Below are positions 37,099 to 45,818 of a DNA stretch of 64,000 bases, piece after piece. The notes under the pieces were generated by a model. That model saw nothing but the letters and a program-made list of their open reading frames with translations. It had not been told where the DNA came from and did no database searches. Numbering within the stretch: the stretch's first letter is position 1; every line of letters starts with the position of its first letter. The position numbers were made by a program, and so were the translations under genes. The DNA comes from Xanthobacter autotrophicus Py2 (GTDB lineage: Bacteria > Pseudomonadota > Alphaproteobacteria > Rhizobiales > Xanthobacteraceae). The stretch is taken from positions 434,001-498,000 of the forward strand of contig CP000781.1 in NCBI GenBank assembly GCA_000017645.1, given 5' to 3'.

Positions 37099-37113
37099 GC
37101 CGTATGATACGGC
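37099..37113. promoter_or_regulatory. GCCGTATgATACGGC palindrome touching the SPARDA start codon
   Basis: A perfect 7+1+7 palindrome ends at the base before the ATG at 37114, exactly where a ribosome site should be. The nearest purine-rich stretch (CAGGA) is nearly 30 bases upstream. Either a repressor binds here or the mRNA folds over the start. Confidence 0.6.
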
Positions 37114-38448
37114 ATGTCGAAGCGAATCACCGATAGTCAGGTCCTGGGCGAGTTGGGCGAGACTGCGATCAAAAAGATCGTTCTCGAAACCGGCTTTCTC
37201 TACGAACAGCGTGGGCGCCTCGAAGCGGGCACGGACGGCATCATCGAATTGCGCGATCCAAAGAGTGGGGCGCCTCTCGGCAAGCTACTCGGTGTCCAGG
37301 TCAAATCCACCGAAAGCGGCCAATACGTCCGTGAGAACGACAACAGCTTCGAATACCTCCTTAAGCCAGACGATCTGAAATACTGGCGGACTTCGAACAT
37401 TCCCGTCATCATCGTGCTTTGGCGGAAGTCTGACGAAACGGCGTATTGGAAGGACGTGAGCGATTGCGTCAGGGGCGAGGAACGCCGCCTGAAGTTCGAT
37501 AAAGGGACCGACGTATTCGACCCGCGCAGCGCTGATCGCATTGGCGCGCTCACGATTGATCGGCGCACGCCGGGCGTTTTCCTGCCGCCGCTCAATAAGG
37601 GCGAGGACGCCATTATCAACCTGCTGCGCATCAGGTTGCCGGATGAAATTTTCATATCGACGTCGCCGTTCGGTAGCGGGCGCGACGCTGTGCCCGAACT
37701 GGTCAAGCACGGCAACGTTCGGTTTGACTGGGTAATTCGCAAGCGGCGCTTCGTCTCTTTCTTCGACCCCAGGGAGTACGGCACCCGCGCGATTGTCGAT
37801 CTCGATCAGGTCGAGGCCGTTGATACCAAGCTCATCGCGTTCAACGACGAACAGGATGACCTCAACGACACGATGGATTTGTTGCGGCGCACAGTCGAGC
37901 GACAGACAGCGACGCAGCTTTCCTTTCTCCGAAAAGACAGGCTGTTCCACTTCAAGGCGGTCGGGGTCGGAAAATCGCGCAGCTACCGCTACATGTCCAA
38001 TGTAAACGAAACCTCCGCCAAGGTCGTGAGCGCATATTCCAGCAAGAAGAAGGATGGCTGGGGCTATGTTCGGCATCACGCCGCGCGGCTGCGGTTCGAA
38101 CGTCTTGCTGACGAATGGTTCTTGGTCATCGACCCGGATTTTCATTTCACCACAGACGGTTTTCAGCCGCACCGCTATCCAGAGGCGCTTTTGGCAGGCA
38201 AGAAGCGTTTAGAACGCAATGCTGCTGTGCGCGGCCAGGTGACGATGTGGCAGCACCTGCTGGTCGAGAGCGGCAAACACGAGGTTGGCTTGTTCGATGC
38301 CGACAAACCTGCGCCATTGCTGCAATTCGAGCGCCTTCCGGTGATCCAGTTGTCTCAAGCCGTGCCGGAATCCTCATGGAACCGGACCGATCCGCGAGCC
38401 AAGGAGATGGAAGCGCAAGACCTCTTTGAGGAAGGGGGCGTCGGATGA
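37114..38448 (+). CDS. DREN(DUF4365)-APAZ effector nuclease of a SPARDA system
   Basis: 444 residues. The N-terminal DUF4365 domain (about 1-160) is a PD-(D/E)XK nuclease. GELGETAIKK gives E16, AGTDGIIEL gives D41, and LGVQVKST gives Q62-x-K64. The remaining C-terminal region (about 170-444) fits the APAZ domain that pairs with short Argonautes; I recognise it by position and partner rather than by a clear motif. In described SPARDA systems, guide-directed target recognition by the Argonaute releases this nuclease to degrade DNA and RNA in the cell, aborting infection or plasmid entry. Its stop overlaps the Argonaute start by four bases (ATGA). A palindrome touches its start codon. Confidence 0.85.
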   Translation: MSKRITDSQVLGELGETAIKKIVLETGFLYEQRGRLEAGTDGIIELRDPKSGAPLGKLLGVQVKSTESGQYVRENDNSFEYLLKPDDLKYWRTSNIPVIIVLWRKSDETAYWKDVSDCVRGEERRLKFDKGTDVFDPRSADRIGALTIDRRTPGVFLPPLNKGEDAIINLLRIRLPDEIFISTSPFGSGRDAVPELVKHGNVRFDWVIRKRRFVSFFDPREYGTRAIVDLDQVEAVDTKLIAFNDEQDDLNDTMDLLRRTVERQTATQLSFLRKDRLFHFKAVGVGKSRSYRYMSNVNETSAKVVSAYSSKKKDGWGYVRHHAARLRFERLADEWFLVIDPDFHFTTDGFQPHRYPEALLAGKKRLERNAAVRGQVTMWQHLLVESGKHEVGLFDADKPAPLLQFERLPVIQLSQAVPESSWNRTDPRAKEMEAQDLFEEGGVG

Positions 38449-39893
38449 CTTTCAAGGCGCACGTCTTTGACGAGCCAATGCTTGAATTTGGTGACGGCGG
38501 ACAGCATTGCGATCCGCGTCAGGGCTTGCGCGAGCATGGGCCGTTGCAACCACGTTCCGGCGACGTTATCCGCGTCGGCGTCATCGGCACGGACGACACC
38601 GTTGCAGGCTTCACTGAATTTCTCGCAGAGACCGGGCGAGGCATCGAAAGCGGAAACAAGCAGCTTATCAATCTCAACCCAGACTTTCCGGGGTTGGGCA
38701 ATCAGAACCCGTTTCGGTGCAAGTTCGAGGTGCCGGACGGGGCTACAGTCACTATTTCCCGGCGTCAGGTCAATGATATCACCGGCATAGGCCGTCACGA
38801 CGAAGCGGTCCGCCATGCCGTCGAATTGATCTCTTCGCAGCTTTCGGCCCTGGTCGAAGGCAGCGCCAAGCCCGACGTCATTGTCCTGGCCCTGCCCATT
38901 CCGCTCATCGAAAAGCTCGTCAACGCCAAGAGCGAAGGGGAAGACAGCGACGACGACGTTGACGGCGGTGACATGCTCAACTTCCGTGACCTGCTCAAAG
39001 CGAAGACGCTTCACCTGCCGGTCCCGACACAGATCGTCTGGCCGGATACGTGGGACGATGCCGCAAAAATCCCCCGCAAAATCAAACGCGACAGCAACCG
39101 TCAAACGCAGGTAAAGGCGACGCGCGCGTGGAATCTTCTCAACGCGCTCTTCTACAAGGCGGGCAAAGTGCCGTGGCGCTTGCTGCCGGATCAGGCGGAA
39201 TACCGCACAAGCTTCCTGGGCATCGGATTTTATCGTGACCTCGACGGTCAGCAACTCTGGACCAGCACCGCGCAGATGTTCGACGAGCGTGGGCGCGGTC
39301 TCATTTTGCGCGGTGCGCGTGCGCAAACGGAGACACGGGGCCGTCATCCATATCTGACCGCCAAAGACGCGGAAGACCTCGTGGTGCAGTCCATCGCGGC
39401 GTACAAAGCGCATCACCGCCATGTGCCTGCGCGGCTGGTGGTCCTGAAGACCTCACGCTTCCGTTCTGAAGAGGCAGAGGGCATCGACGCCGCCCTTGGG
39501 AAGTCCGGCATCGAGATGTCTGACCTCGTATGGGTGCAGGAGAGTTCGCCAATCGCCATCTTCCGAGACGGCAATTATCCCGTTCTGCGCGGGACATTCG
39601 TCGATCTTGACGGCAAGGGCCTGCTATACACGCGTGGCAGCGTACCGTTCTATGGGACATTCCCCGGCCTCCGCGTGCCGCGCCCTTTGCTCCTTGTGCC
39701 CCATGAAAACTCAGACAGCACAATCCTCACGCTGGCGAAGGACGTGCTCGCGCTGACAAAGGTGAACTGGAATACGACGCAGTTCGATCAGAAGCTACCG
39801 GCGCCGATCAAGGCAGCACGGGAGGTCGGGCGCATTCTTAAGCACGTCGAGTTCGGGACAGCGGTGTCATCAGATTTTCGCCGTTACACATAG
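38445..39893 (+). CDS. Short prokaryotic Argonaute (MID-PIWI), inactive PIWI
   Basis: 482 residues, the size of short pAgos that keep only MID and PIWI. The MID-like part includes KPDVIVLALPIPLIEKL. PIWI landmarks are SFLGIGFYRDLDG (258-268 region), ARLVVLKTSRF, GNYPVLRGTFVDLDG, LYTRGSVPFYG and the C-terminal VNWNTTQFDQKLPAPIKAA. Where active Argonautes have the first catalytic Asp (G-I-D), this protein has G261-F262, so slicing is not expected; short pAgos are guide-binding sensors. The operon partner is the DUF4365-APAZ nuclease, overlapping by ATGA. This pairing defines SPARDA. I judge the pAgo identity from motifs and architecture, without a profile search. Confidence 0.85.
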   Translation: MTFKAHVFDEPMLEFGDGGQHCDPRQGLREHGPLQPRSGDVIRVGVIGTDDTVAGFTEFLAETGRGIESGNKQLINLNPDFPGLGNQNPFRCKFEVPDGATVTISRRQVNDITGIGRHDEAVRHAVELISSQLSALVEGSAKPDVIVLALPIPLIEKLVNAKSEGEDSDDDVDGGDMLNFRDLLKAKTLHLPVPTQIVWPDTWDDAAKIPRKIKRDSNRQTQVKATRAWNLLNALFYKAGKVPWRLLPDQAEYRTSFLGIGFYRDLDGQQLWTSTAQMFDERGRGLILRGARAQTETRGRHPYLTAKDAEDLVVQSIAAYKAHHRHVPARLVVLKTSRFRSEEAEGIDAALGKSGIEMSDLVWVQESSPIAIFRDGNYPVLRGTFVDLDGKGLLYTRGSVPFYGTFPGLRVPRPLLLVPHENSDSTILTLAKDVLALTKVNWNTTQFDQKLPAPIKAAREVGRILKHVEFGTAVSSDFRRYT

Positions 39894-39895
39894 AA

Positions 39896-40135
39896 GGGCC
39901 TTGCTGCTTAAGGGTGCTGATCGTATCGGAGATCACACCCTGCTCCTGGTACTGATCGCCGAACGCATCTTCGACGGCGTGAAGAGAATTGCTCACCGCT
40001 TGGAAGACGGGCTGCAAGGCTTCGGCGGCCTCGGTGAGCTTTGGCAGTCGCCGAACGCGGTTAACCATGTCGCACCGCATTGAGGTCAGAGGCGTACGGC
40101 TGGTCTGTCCGACCCTTTTCAGCCTGCATGTTCAT
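39896..40135 (-). pseudogene. Broken small ORF between res and the Argonaute gene
   Basis: Read leftwards after res, a GGGGAAG site leads to MNMQAEKGRTDQPYASD, which stops after 24 codons at 40061. The other frame continues smoothly from about 40066 as VRRLPKLTEAAEALQPVF through STLKQQ, until it runs into the antisense of the Argonaute stop codon. Together this looks like one small gene hit by a frameshift and cut off where the SPARDA module joins. No family is recognised. It could also be chance coding. Confidence 0.4.
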
Positions 40136-40142
40136 CTTCCCC

Positions 40143-43076
40143 CTAGAATGCGAATTTCGCCTGGCCCCGGTCCTCGATCGGCCGCAGCCGGGCATAGGCC
40201 AACAGTTCCGCGATCGAACCGCCCTTGTCCCGCCACCCGTAGAAGTTGGCTTCACCGAGCAGGACGTAATGCCATTCCGCCCCACCACGCGCCTCGGGCG
40301 GCAACCCATTGATCCGGTCGCACCACGCCACGGCCGCTTTCCGCTTCCGCAGCACGTTCGGGCTGGTGAGCTGGCCCTGCGCCTTGGTTTCCACAAGGTA
40401 GACCGCGCCGCCGGCCCGGACGAAGAAGTCCGGCGAATAGAAGGCGGGCAGCCCGTCCTCCTTGATGTAGCGCAGCCGCGCGAAGGTATGCTTCTGCTCG
40501 TTGATCTTGCAGAAGGCCTCGACGCTTGCGTCCCGCTCGCATGTTTCCATGAAAGCGAGTTCGAGGCCGCCGTTCCGCGCGGGATAGGGCAGCCGCAGGT
40601 AGATCGCCTTCCCAACCGCGAGCGAGGCGCTTTCGCGCATGGCGAGCTTGGGCACTTCTGACAGGCGGCGGTGTGCGACCTCGGCGTCCGCCACGATCAC
40701 GCTGTCCTCGGCTTCGAGAATGGCCCGCGCCCAGACCTTAATGACGTGCTCCGTCACCGGGTCGATCAACAACACGCGCCAGTTTTCGTCGGACAGTGGG
40801 TCCAGCTCGCGGCCGAAGAGGTGCCGGCGGATGAAGGTGTCTATTCCCTCGGCCAGCTCGGCCCTGTTGATCTGAATATAGGGGAACTTGCTCGCGTTGG
40901 CGAAGGCCTTCGAGCTGGACGTGGTGTCGGTCAGCGTGACGGCTTCGGTGATCCGGCGCGTGATCCGCGCTAGATAGTCGTTGTAGCCTGTAGCAGTCAT
41001 GACACCGCCATGCACCCGGTAGTCCCCAAAGCGCGTCCGGGCCTGCACATCCTCGGAATGGAACCGCTCGCCGTGACCGAGCTGGTTCTTGAGCTGTTCG
41101 AGGGTGAAAGCCCCGAAGGACGCGAGAGCGGCCGGGTCGATATGGGTATCTTCCAACTCTTCGACCTGTTCGCGCAGAATGAAGGGAATAGCGAAATCGA
41201 AATCCTCGAAACCGGGGCGCAGCCCGACCGAGATCAAATCGCCCGTCCCGCTGGTAGTCTTGTCGTCCTCGTCGTCGGCTTCCGCCGCAAGGCCTTCCTG
41301 GATCAGCTCGTCATAAAAGCTCTGGAAAGCCGGATGCTCGACGATCGAGAGAATGTCGATCATGTTAGTGGGCGTCCGGCCGGAGCGAATGAGCTGGCGG
41401 TTCTCCCGCTTGATGTCGTCATATTCGTTGCCGCGCCACATGAGGCGCAGGCCCCTTCCGATCGTCTGTTCGAGCAGGATGCCGGCGCTCGACGCGCGTA
41501 GCGGGACGATGACGCAGATATTGTTCACGTCGAAGCCCTCGCGCAGCATGAGCACGCTCACGATGACGCGCGGGGACAGGTGCCGGTCTACGTCGAACAG
41601 CCGCTCGCGCAGCACCTTCCATTCCTCGGCCTTCAGCTCGCCCTTGCGGTTGGAATCGACGCGCAGCACCTCATCGTCTGAAAGGCCTTCGAGCTGCATG
41701 AACTCGGCGACGAGCGGCGTAACCGTCGTATCCTCGCAAACGACCAGCATCTTCGGATGCTTCTCGGGATCGAGCCCGGCGAAATCCGTTTCCAGCTTGC
41801 GGAGCTTGGTGAGGCCGGCGCGGAGCATAATCCGCTGGCCTTCGGACAAGACCGGATTGCCGTTTTCGTCCCGGTCCGCCTTGAAATCCAGCTCGTCATG
41901 GTTGAGCGCGCCGATTTCCGAGCGTTTATCTAGGACAAGGGACTTAACGAGACCGGCCCGCATCGCCGTTTTCAGGTCGAAATCGACGACGATATGCGGG
42001 AAGTAGGATTTCCGGCTGTTCCTGCCGTTGCCGACCTCGTTATAGGGCGTCGCCGAGAAGTCCACCTGGACGAACCGGCGGCCCTTCGGCTCTGCGATCA
42101 GGCTGAGGCTCTTCTGCCATTCGACCTCCGTTACCTCTCCTTCCCGCTTGAACTCGTGGATATGGTGCGCTTCGTCGTTGAACACTGCGAGCGAGGGCAA
42201 ATCCTTGAGGTAGGCGAGGATACCGCCGCGCTCGTAGCGGCGGTTCAGCACGTTCAGGTCATTGCCTTTGCTCGTGCCCGGCGTGAGCGGCAGGATGCTT
42301 TGCACCACGGCCTTGGGATCGGCCGTTTCGCCAGGTGCTTGTATGTCTTCGTCTTCCGGGGACTCGCCCTCCTCCGACAGCACATGCCAATTGGCGATGG
42401 CGATGATGCCGCCGGCCGTGACCTTCCGCCCGATGTCCTCTTTCGGGCAGACCGCGCCCTGCACGAAGCGAAACACCTCGTCCCGATAGGCCTCCGGGAT
42501 GAACAGCTCCTGGAAGACCGCAAGATCCGAGATCGAGAAGTCTCGCTTGCCGTCGCGCTCCTTCCCCATGAAGGCGTCGAGCAGCCGATCATAGACGATC
42601 AGGCCGGGGGCCACGACGAGGAAGTTTTTCGTGAACCGGGGATCGTCCGGCGCGCGGTTGGCGTTGAGCACCTGCCAGATCATGACCGCTTGCAGCACCC
42701 AGGTCTTGCCGGTGCCGGTCGCCATTTTCAGGCAGTATTTCGGATAGGCGTTCTTCGGCGCGCGGATCGCCTCGGAATCCCGCGTACTCGCCAGCATCAC
42801 CTCTGGCGCGGCCGCCTGATAAAGGTCTTGCAGCGTCGAGACGCCAAGCACCTCATGTGCGTAGATCACGTTTAGCAAGGCCTGACGCTGACCGGGGTGG
42901 AAATTGAACCGCCGGGTCTCCTGAAACTCCGCCTGAAACCACCATTTCAGCAGTTCGGCCGTGATCTCCGAAACCTGGCCGAGGATCGGGGCCTCGCCAT
43001 TTTCAAGCCCGGCGCAGGCCTCTTCGACCTTGGCCGTCAGTCCACGGGCCAGCGAAAGATCGTTGATGCTCGCCAT
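40143..43076 (-). CDS. Type III restriction enzyme, Res subunit
   Basis: 977 residues. A superfamily 2 helicase core has Walker A MATGTGKTWV near residue 118, the DEAH-type box FNDEAHHIHEF near 300, and motif VI-like EQTIGRGLRLMW. The C-terminal nuclease is of PD-(D/E)XK type: SPDFFVRAGGAVYLVETKA near 895. Type III Res needs Mod to recognise its site and cuts after ATP-driven communication between two sites. The ATG at 43076 sits in TGATG with the mod stop, so the two are coupled. No frame damage is seen, so the enzyme should be active. Confidence 0.93.
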   Translation of the reverse strand: MASINDLSLARGLTAKVEEACAGLENGEAPILGQVSEITAELLKWWFQAEFQETRRFNFHPGQRQALLNVIYAHEVLGVSTLQDLYQAAAPEVMLASTRDSEAIRAPKNAYPKYCLKMATGTGKTWVLQAVMIWQVLNANRAPDDPRFTKNFLVVAPGLIVYDRLLDAFMGKERDGKRDFSISDLAVFQELFIPEAYRDEVFRFVQGAVCPKEDIGRKVTAGGIIAIANWHVLSEEGESPEDEDIQAPGETADPKAVVQSILPLTPGTSKGNDLNVLNRRYERGGILAYLKDLPSLAVFNDEAHHIHEFKREGEVTEVEWQKSLSLIAEPKGRRFVQVDFSATPYNEVGNGRNSRKSYFPHIVVDFDLKTAMRAGLVKSLVLDKRSEIGALNHDELDFKADRDENGNPVLSEGQRIMLRAGLTKLRKLETDFAGLDPEKHPKMLVVCEDTTVTPLVAEFMQLEGLSDDEVLRVDSNRKGELKAEEWKVLRERLFDVDRHLSPRVIVSVLMLREGFDVNNICVIVPLRASSAGILLEQTIGRGLRLMWRGNEYDDIKRENRQLIRSGRTPTNMIDILSIVEHPAFQSFYDELIQEGLAAEADDEDDKTTSGTGDLISVGLRPGFEDFDFAIPFILREQVEELEDTHIDPAALASFGAFTLEQLKNQLGHGERFHSEDVQARTRFGDYRVHGGVMTATGYNDYLARITRRITEAVTLTDTTSSSKAFANASKFPYIQINRAELAEGIDTFIRRHLFGRELDPLSDENWRVLLIDPVTEHVIKVWARAILEAEDSVIVADAEVAHRRLSEVPKLAMRESASLAVGKAIYLRLPYPARNGGLELAFMETCERDASVEAFCKINEQKHTFARLRYIKEDGLPAFYSPDFFVRAGGAVYLVETKAQGQLTSPNVLRKRKAAVAWCDRINGLPPEARGGAEWHYVLLGEANFYGWRDKGGSIAELLAYARLRPIEDRGQAKFAF

Positions 43077-45181
43077 CACGCCACCTCGGCCGTCGCTTCG
43101 GCCTCGAAGCCGAACACATCGACCACGCGGACGCAGACACGGCGCGCGCCGTCCTTCTTCGGCAGACCATCTAGCCGGGCCGTGCGGCCGACGCGGTACG
43201 GATCGCCATCATTGTCCGTGTTGCCCCGGTAATCCTGCCAGACGGAGCGGAACACCTCGCCGTCATAGTCGGGATCGACGCTCCAGTATTCGATCAGCGC
43301 CAAAGGGTCGGCATTGACTACCTTTTGCAGCTTGTCGCGGTTCGCCTCATCGAGATTCAGCGCCTCCGGTGACAGCAGCACGTAGTTGGCGATCTCAACC
43401 GACAGCGATTCGTCCTTGGCTCCTTGCTTGCGCGTCACCGCGCCGAGCTTGAGATACTGGAGCGAAGCGAAGCGCACTTCGTCGGCCTTGAGCTTGTGGC
43501 CCTTCTTCTTGAGCCGGTCGAGCAGGTCCGGCGGGATCACCAGCACTTCGAGGCGGTCTCCCTGCCCCAGCGCCTCGATGTCGTGGCCGATCATCGGCGA
43601 GAAGTTCCAGCCGAGAATTACAACCTTGTCCCAGCCGCCCATGAGGTTGTCGCGGATTTCGATCGCGCGGCGCAGCGTGGCGAGGCCGGTCATCTTGTTC
43701 GGGCTGTCGGCGAGGACGAGCGTCTTGCTCCCCTGAAGCCGGCCCATGTTCTTGTTCGGGTTTTCCTCGATTGGCAGCGGCAGCGCGCCGTAGAGGCCGA
43801 GGACAATTTCAGCGAGGTCGCCGATGCGGAACTTTGCGCCCATCGTCGAGCGGAGCTGTTCAACCTGATAGTCGCCGATATGCTGGTAGAGGAAGGGCTT
43901 GGCATCTTGGTCGATCAGGCGCTTGCGCGTAATCATGCAGGCAGGCTTGCCGAGATCGCTGGCAATCCAGCGACGCCCCAGCCGCTCGGCGACGGCGGCC
44001 GTCGTGCCAGAGCCGACGAAGAAATCAGCGACGATCGAATCCGCGTTCGTTGACGACACTATGAGCCGCTCGATGAGCCGTTCCGGCTTTCGAGTGTCAT
44101 ATTCGGGGCCGGCTTCGAGACCGATATCCGTCCACATAGATTGAAGCTCGACGCCCGGCAGATCGTCCACATATTGCACGACGTTGGGGCGGCCGGCACC
44201 GTCCTTCGCCCAGACGATCCGCCCTTGCACTTCGAGTTCATCGAGAGACCGTTGAACGCTGCATTGCGCCTCGGCCGAAATCAGGTGGCGCAGAAAACCC
44301 GGAACGGCCCAATGGCGGCCTTTTCCCATCTGATTGGGATCGACACCCTTCCAAGGTCGCCCGGAATCGCCGTCTCGCCGCCCCGGCGCAGTAAGGGGGC
44401 TTTCACGATAACGCCGGCCTCTATCATCTACCTTACGGAACATGCCGTCGATATAACCATCAGTGTAGGGAGTATATTGCTGATTCCAAATCCCGCAGCC
44501 GTTTTTAGTGTAGAAAAGTATGTTGTCGTGGACGTGGTTATAATACTCGCTGCCGCCCCTCGACGTGGTGCGCCGCCAGATAATCTCGTTCTCGAAGTTG
44601 TAGCGGCCGAAAATTTCGTCGGCGATGACCTTGACGTAGGGCCCGACGCTGCGATCAATGTGGATGTATATGCTGCCAACGTCCGATAGCAGCTCCCTCA
44701 TAAGAGAGAGGCGAGGCGTAATCATTTGCAAATATGACGCCGTTCCGTCTGCCCAAGTGTCAGAGTATGCAAATTGCTCCAAGATGCTTGGGTTTTGCTC
44801 GATTTCAGAATCCGGTAGGACTATCTTTGTTCGATAGTCAGCTTTACTATCGAACGGTGGATCAATGTAAATGAAGTCAATCTTATTGCGTAGCGTCTCG
44901 TTTCGAGAGCCGCCGGCAATCAGCGCGGCCATTGCCAAGAGGTTGTCGCCGTATATCAGGGCGCTCCCCTCATCCAAGTTAACGTCGCCGGCGATTCCGC
45001 GCTTCTCGCGGAACAAATCCTGCCACTTGCTATCCTTCGAGGGGACAACCAATTCGCGCGTTTGCAGCCCGAGGCGATAGTTGCTCTCGGCCCGCTCCAT
45101 CACGCGCTCGGCTTCCTTCTTGCCATCCGCGACGATGGCGGGAAGCTGATCCAGCAGACTTTTCAATTCAGTATCCCCCAA
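43076..45181 (-). CDS. Type III DNA methyltransferase, Mod subunit
   Basis: 701 residues. DNA amino-methyltransferase motif IV IDFIYIDPPFDS (near residue 105) precedes motif I-like DFFVGSGTTAAVAE (near 390), the beta-class order used by type III Mod. Between them lies the target-recognition region. The methyl target is adenine or cytosine amino; type III enzymes generally make m6A. The C-terminal part (from about 500) is a long extension that may contact Res. It starts eight bases after the Phd-like gene on the same strand. Confidence 0.92.
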   Translation of the reverse strand: MGDTELKSLLDQLPAIVADGKKEAERVMERAESNYRLGLQTRELVVPSKDSKWQDLFREKRGIAGDVNLDEGSALIYGDNLLAMAALIAGGSRNETLRNKIDFIYIDPPFDSKADYRTKIVLPDSEIEQNPSILEQFAYSDTWADGTASYLQMITPRLSLMRELLSDVGSIYIHIDRSVGPYVKVIADEIFGRYNFENEIIWRRTTSRGGSEYYNHVHDNILFYTKNGCGIWNQQYTPYTDGYIDGMFRKVDDRGRRYRESPLTAPGRRDGDSGRPWKGVDPNQMGKGRHWAVPGFLRHLISAEAQCSVQRSLDELEVQGRIVWAKDGAGRPNVVQYVDDLPGVELQSMWTDIGLEAGPEYDTRKPERLIERLIVSSTNADSIVADFFVGSGTTAAVAERLGRRWIASDLGKPACMITRKRLIDQDAKPFLYQHIGDYQVEQLRSTMGAKFRIGDLAEIVLGLYGALPLPIEENPNKNMGRLQGSKTLVLADSPNKMTGLATLRRAIEIRDNLMGGWDKVVILGWNFSPMIGHDIEALGQGDRLEVLVIPPDLLDRLKKKGHKLKADEVRFASLQYLKLGAVTRKQGAKDESLSVEIANYVLLSPEALNLDEANRDKLQKVVNADPLALIEYWSVDPDYDGEVFRSVWQDYRGNTDNDGDPYRVGRTARLDGLPKKDGARRVCVRVVDVFGFEAEATAEVA

Positions 45182-45188
45182 AGGTCCA

Positions 45189-45374
45189 TCAGGCTTTTGG
45201 CCCTGTGTTGTGCTCGGGCGATGGTACGGGCTGATGCGCCGCCTTCAGCCGCTCGTATTCTTCAACCGACACGAGCACGACCACACTCCGGCCATACTTT
45301 TCCACCGTGACCGGCTCGGCGCGCGCCGTGTCGATCAGTAACCCAAAGCCGTTCTTAGCATCGCGCGCCGACAT
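45189..45374 (-). CDS. Phd/YefM-type antitoxin-like protein heading the R-M operon
   Basis: 61 residues. MSARDAKNGFGLLIDTARAE and the following PVTVEKYGRSVVVLVSVEEY match the Phd/YefM DNA-binding fold (beta-hairpin plus short helices). No toxin gene (Doc, YoeB, ParE type) lies beside it; instead mod starts seven bases after its stop. Upstream codons in the same frame continue the family pattern (IDEIRALKT), but no standard start codon is available, so the ATG at 45374 may be slightly short. A palindrome lies 24 bp upstream. It may act as transcriptional regulator of the R-M operon. Confidence 0.8.
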   Translation of the reverse strand: MSARDAKNGFGLLIDTARAEPVTVEKYGRSVVVLVSVEEYERLKAAHQPVPSPEHNTGPKA

Positions 45375-45398
45375 GGTTTTCAGGGCCCGAATCTCATC

Positions 45399-45417
45399 GA
45401 TTCCAAATTGGTGAATC
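45399..45417. promoter_or_regulatory. Palindrome upstream of the phd-mod-res operon
   Basis: GATTC (45399-45403) and GAATC (45413-45417) flank an inner CCAAATTGG near-palindrome. Phd-type proteins bind palindromes in their own promoters, so this is a candidate operator. The rest of the 444-bp gap up to 45741 is AT-rich and shows nothing else I can support. Confidence 0.5.
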
Positions 45418-45741
45418 GGAATGAAATAGCTCTTTCAGGCAATAGCAGATGGGGGCAGAGTGCGCGACGCTGCGATGTGTGCGGCGCCCGCCCACTCCTC
45501 AAGGCGTGCGTCGATCAGATTGCGCGCGATCCGTATTGCATAGCTCGGCCTTAACGAGTCGGCTAGCATTTGTAAAAACACCAATTTTTTCAATATTTTA
45601 TGGCCTCGATTTAGTCCCTGCGGAACGGCCCCGATCTGCCCTGCGTCATATTGAGAATCCCGCTCTGAAGCGGAGTTTTAAGGATGGTCCGATGTAGGCG
45701 GCCACCTCATCGATCTTGAGGTATGGTTTGTCGAATGGGTG

Positions 45742-45818
45742 AAACGCTAAGTGAGACTTGGCAAATAGCGAAAGATACGAACTCGACAAGGGTTTGAAAA
45801 TCGGCCAAAACGCTAAGT
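45742..45818. promoter_or_regulatory. Direct repeats AAACGCTAAGT at the abiE promoter
   Basis: AAACGCTAAGT occurs at 45742-45752 and at 45808-45818, the latter ending at the base before the AbiEi start codon. A related AATAGCGAAAGAT lies between them. AbiEi antitoxins of this type repress their own promoter, so these are candidate binding sites. Confidence 0.5.

Noticed and set aside
38445..39893. Catalytically active long Argonaute
   Set aside because: Too short, no N or PAZ domain, and the first catalytic Asp is absent.
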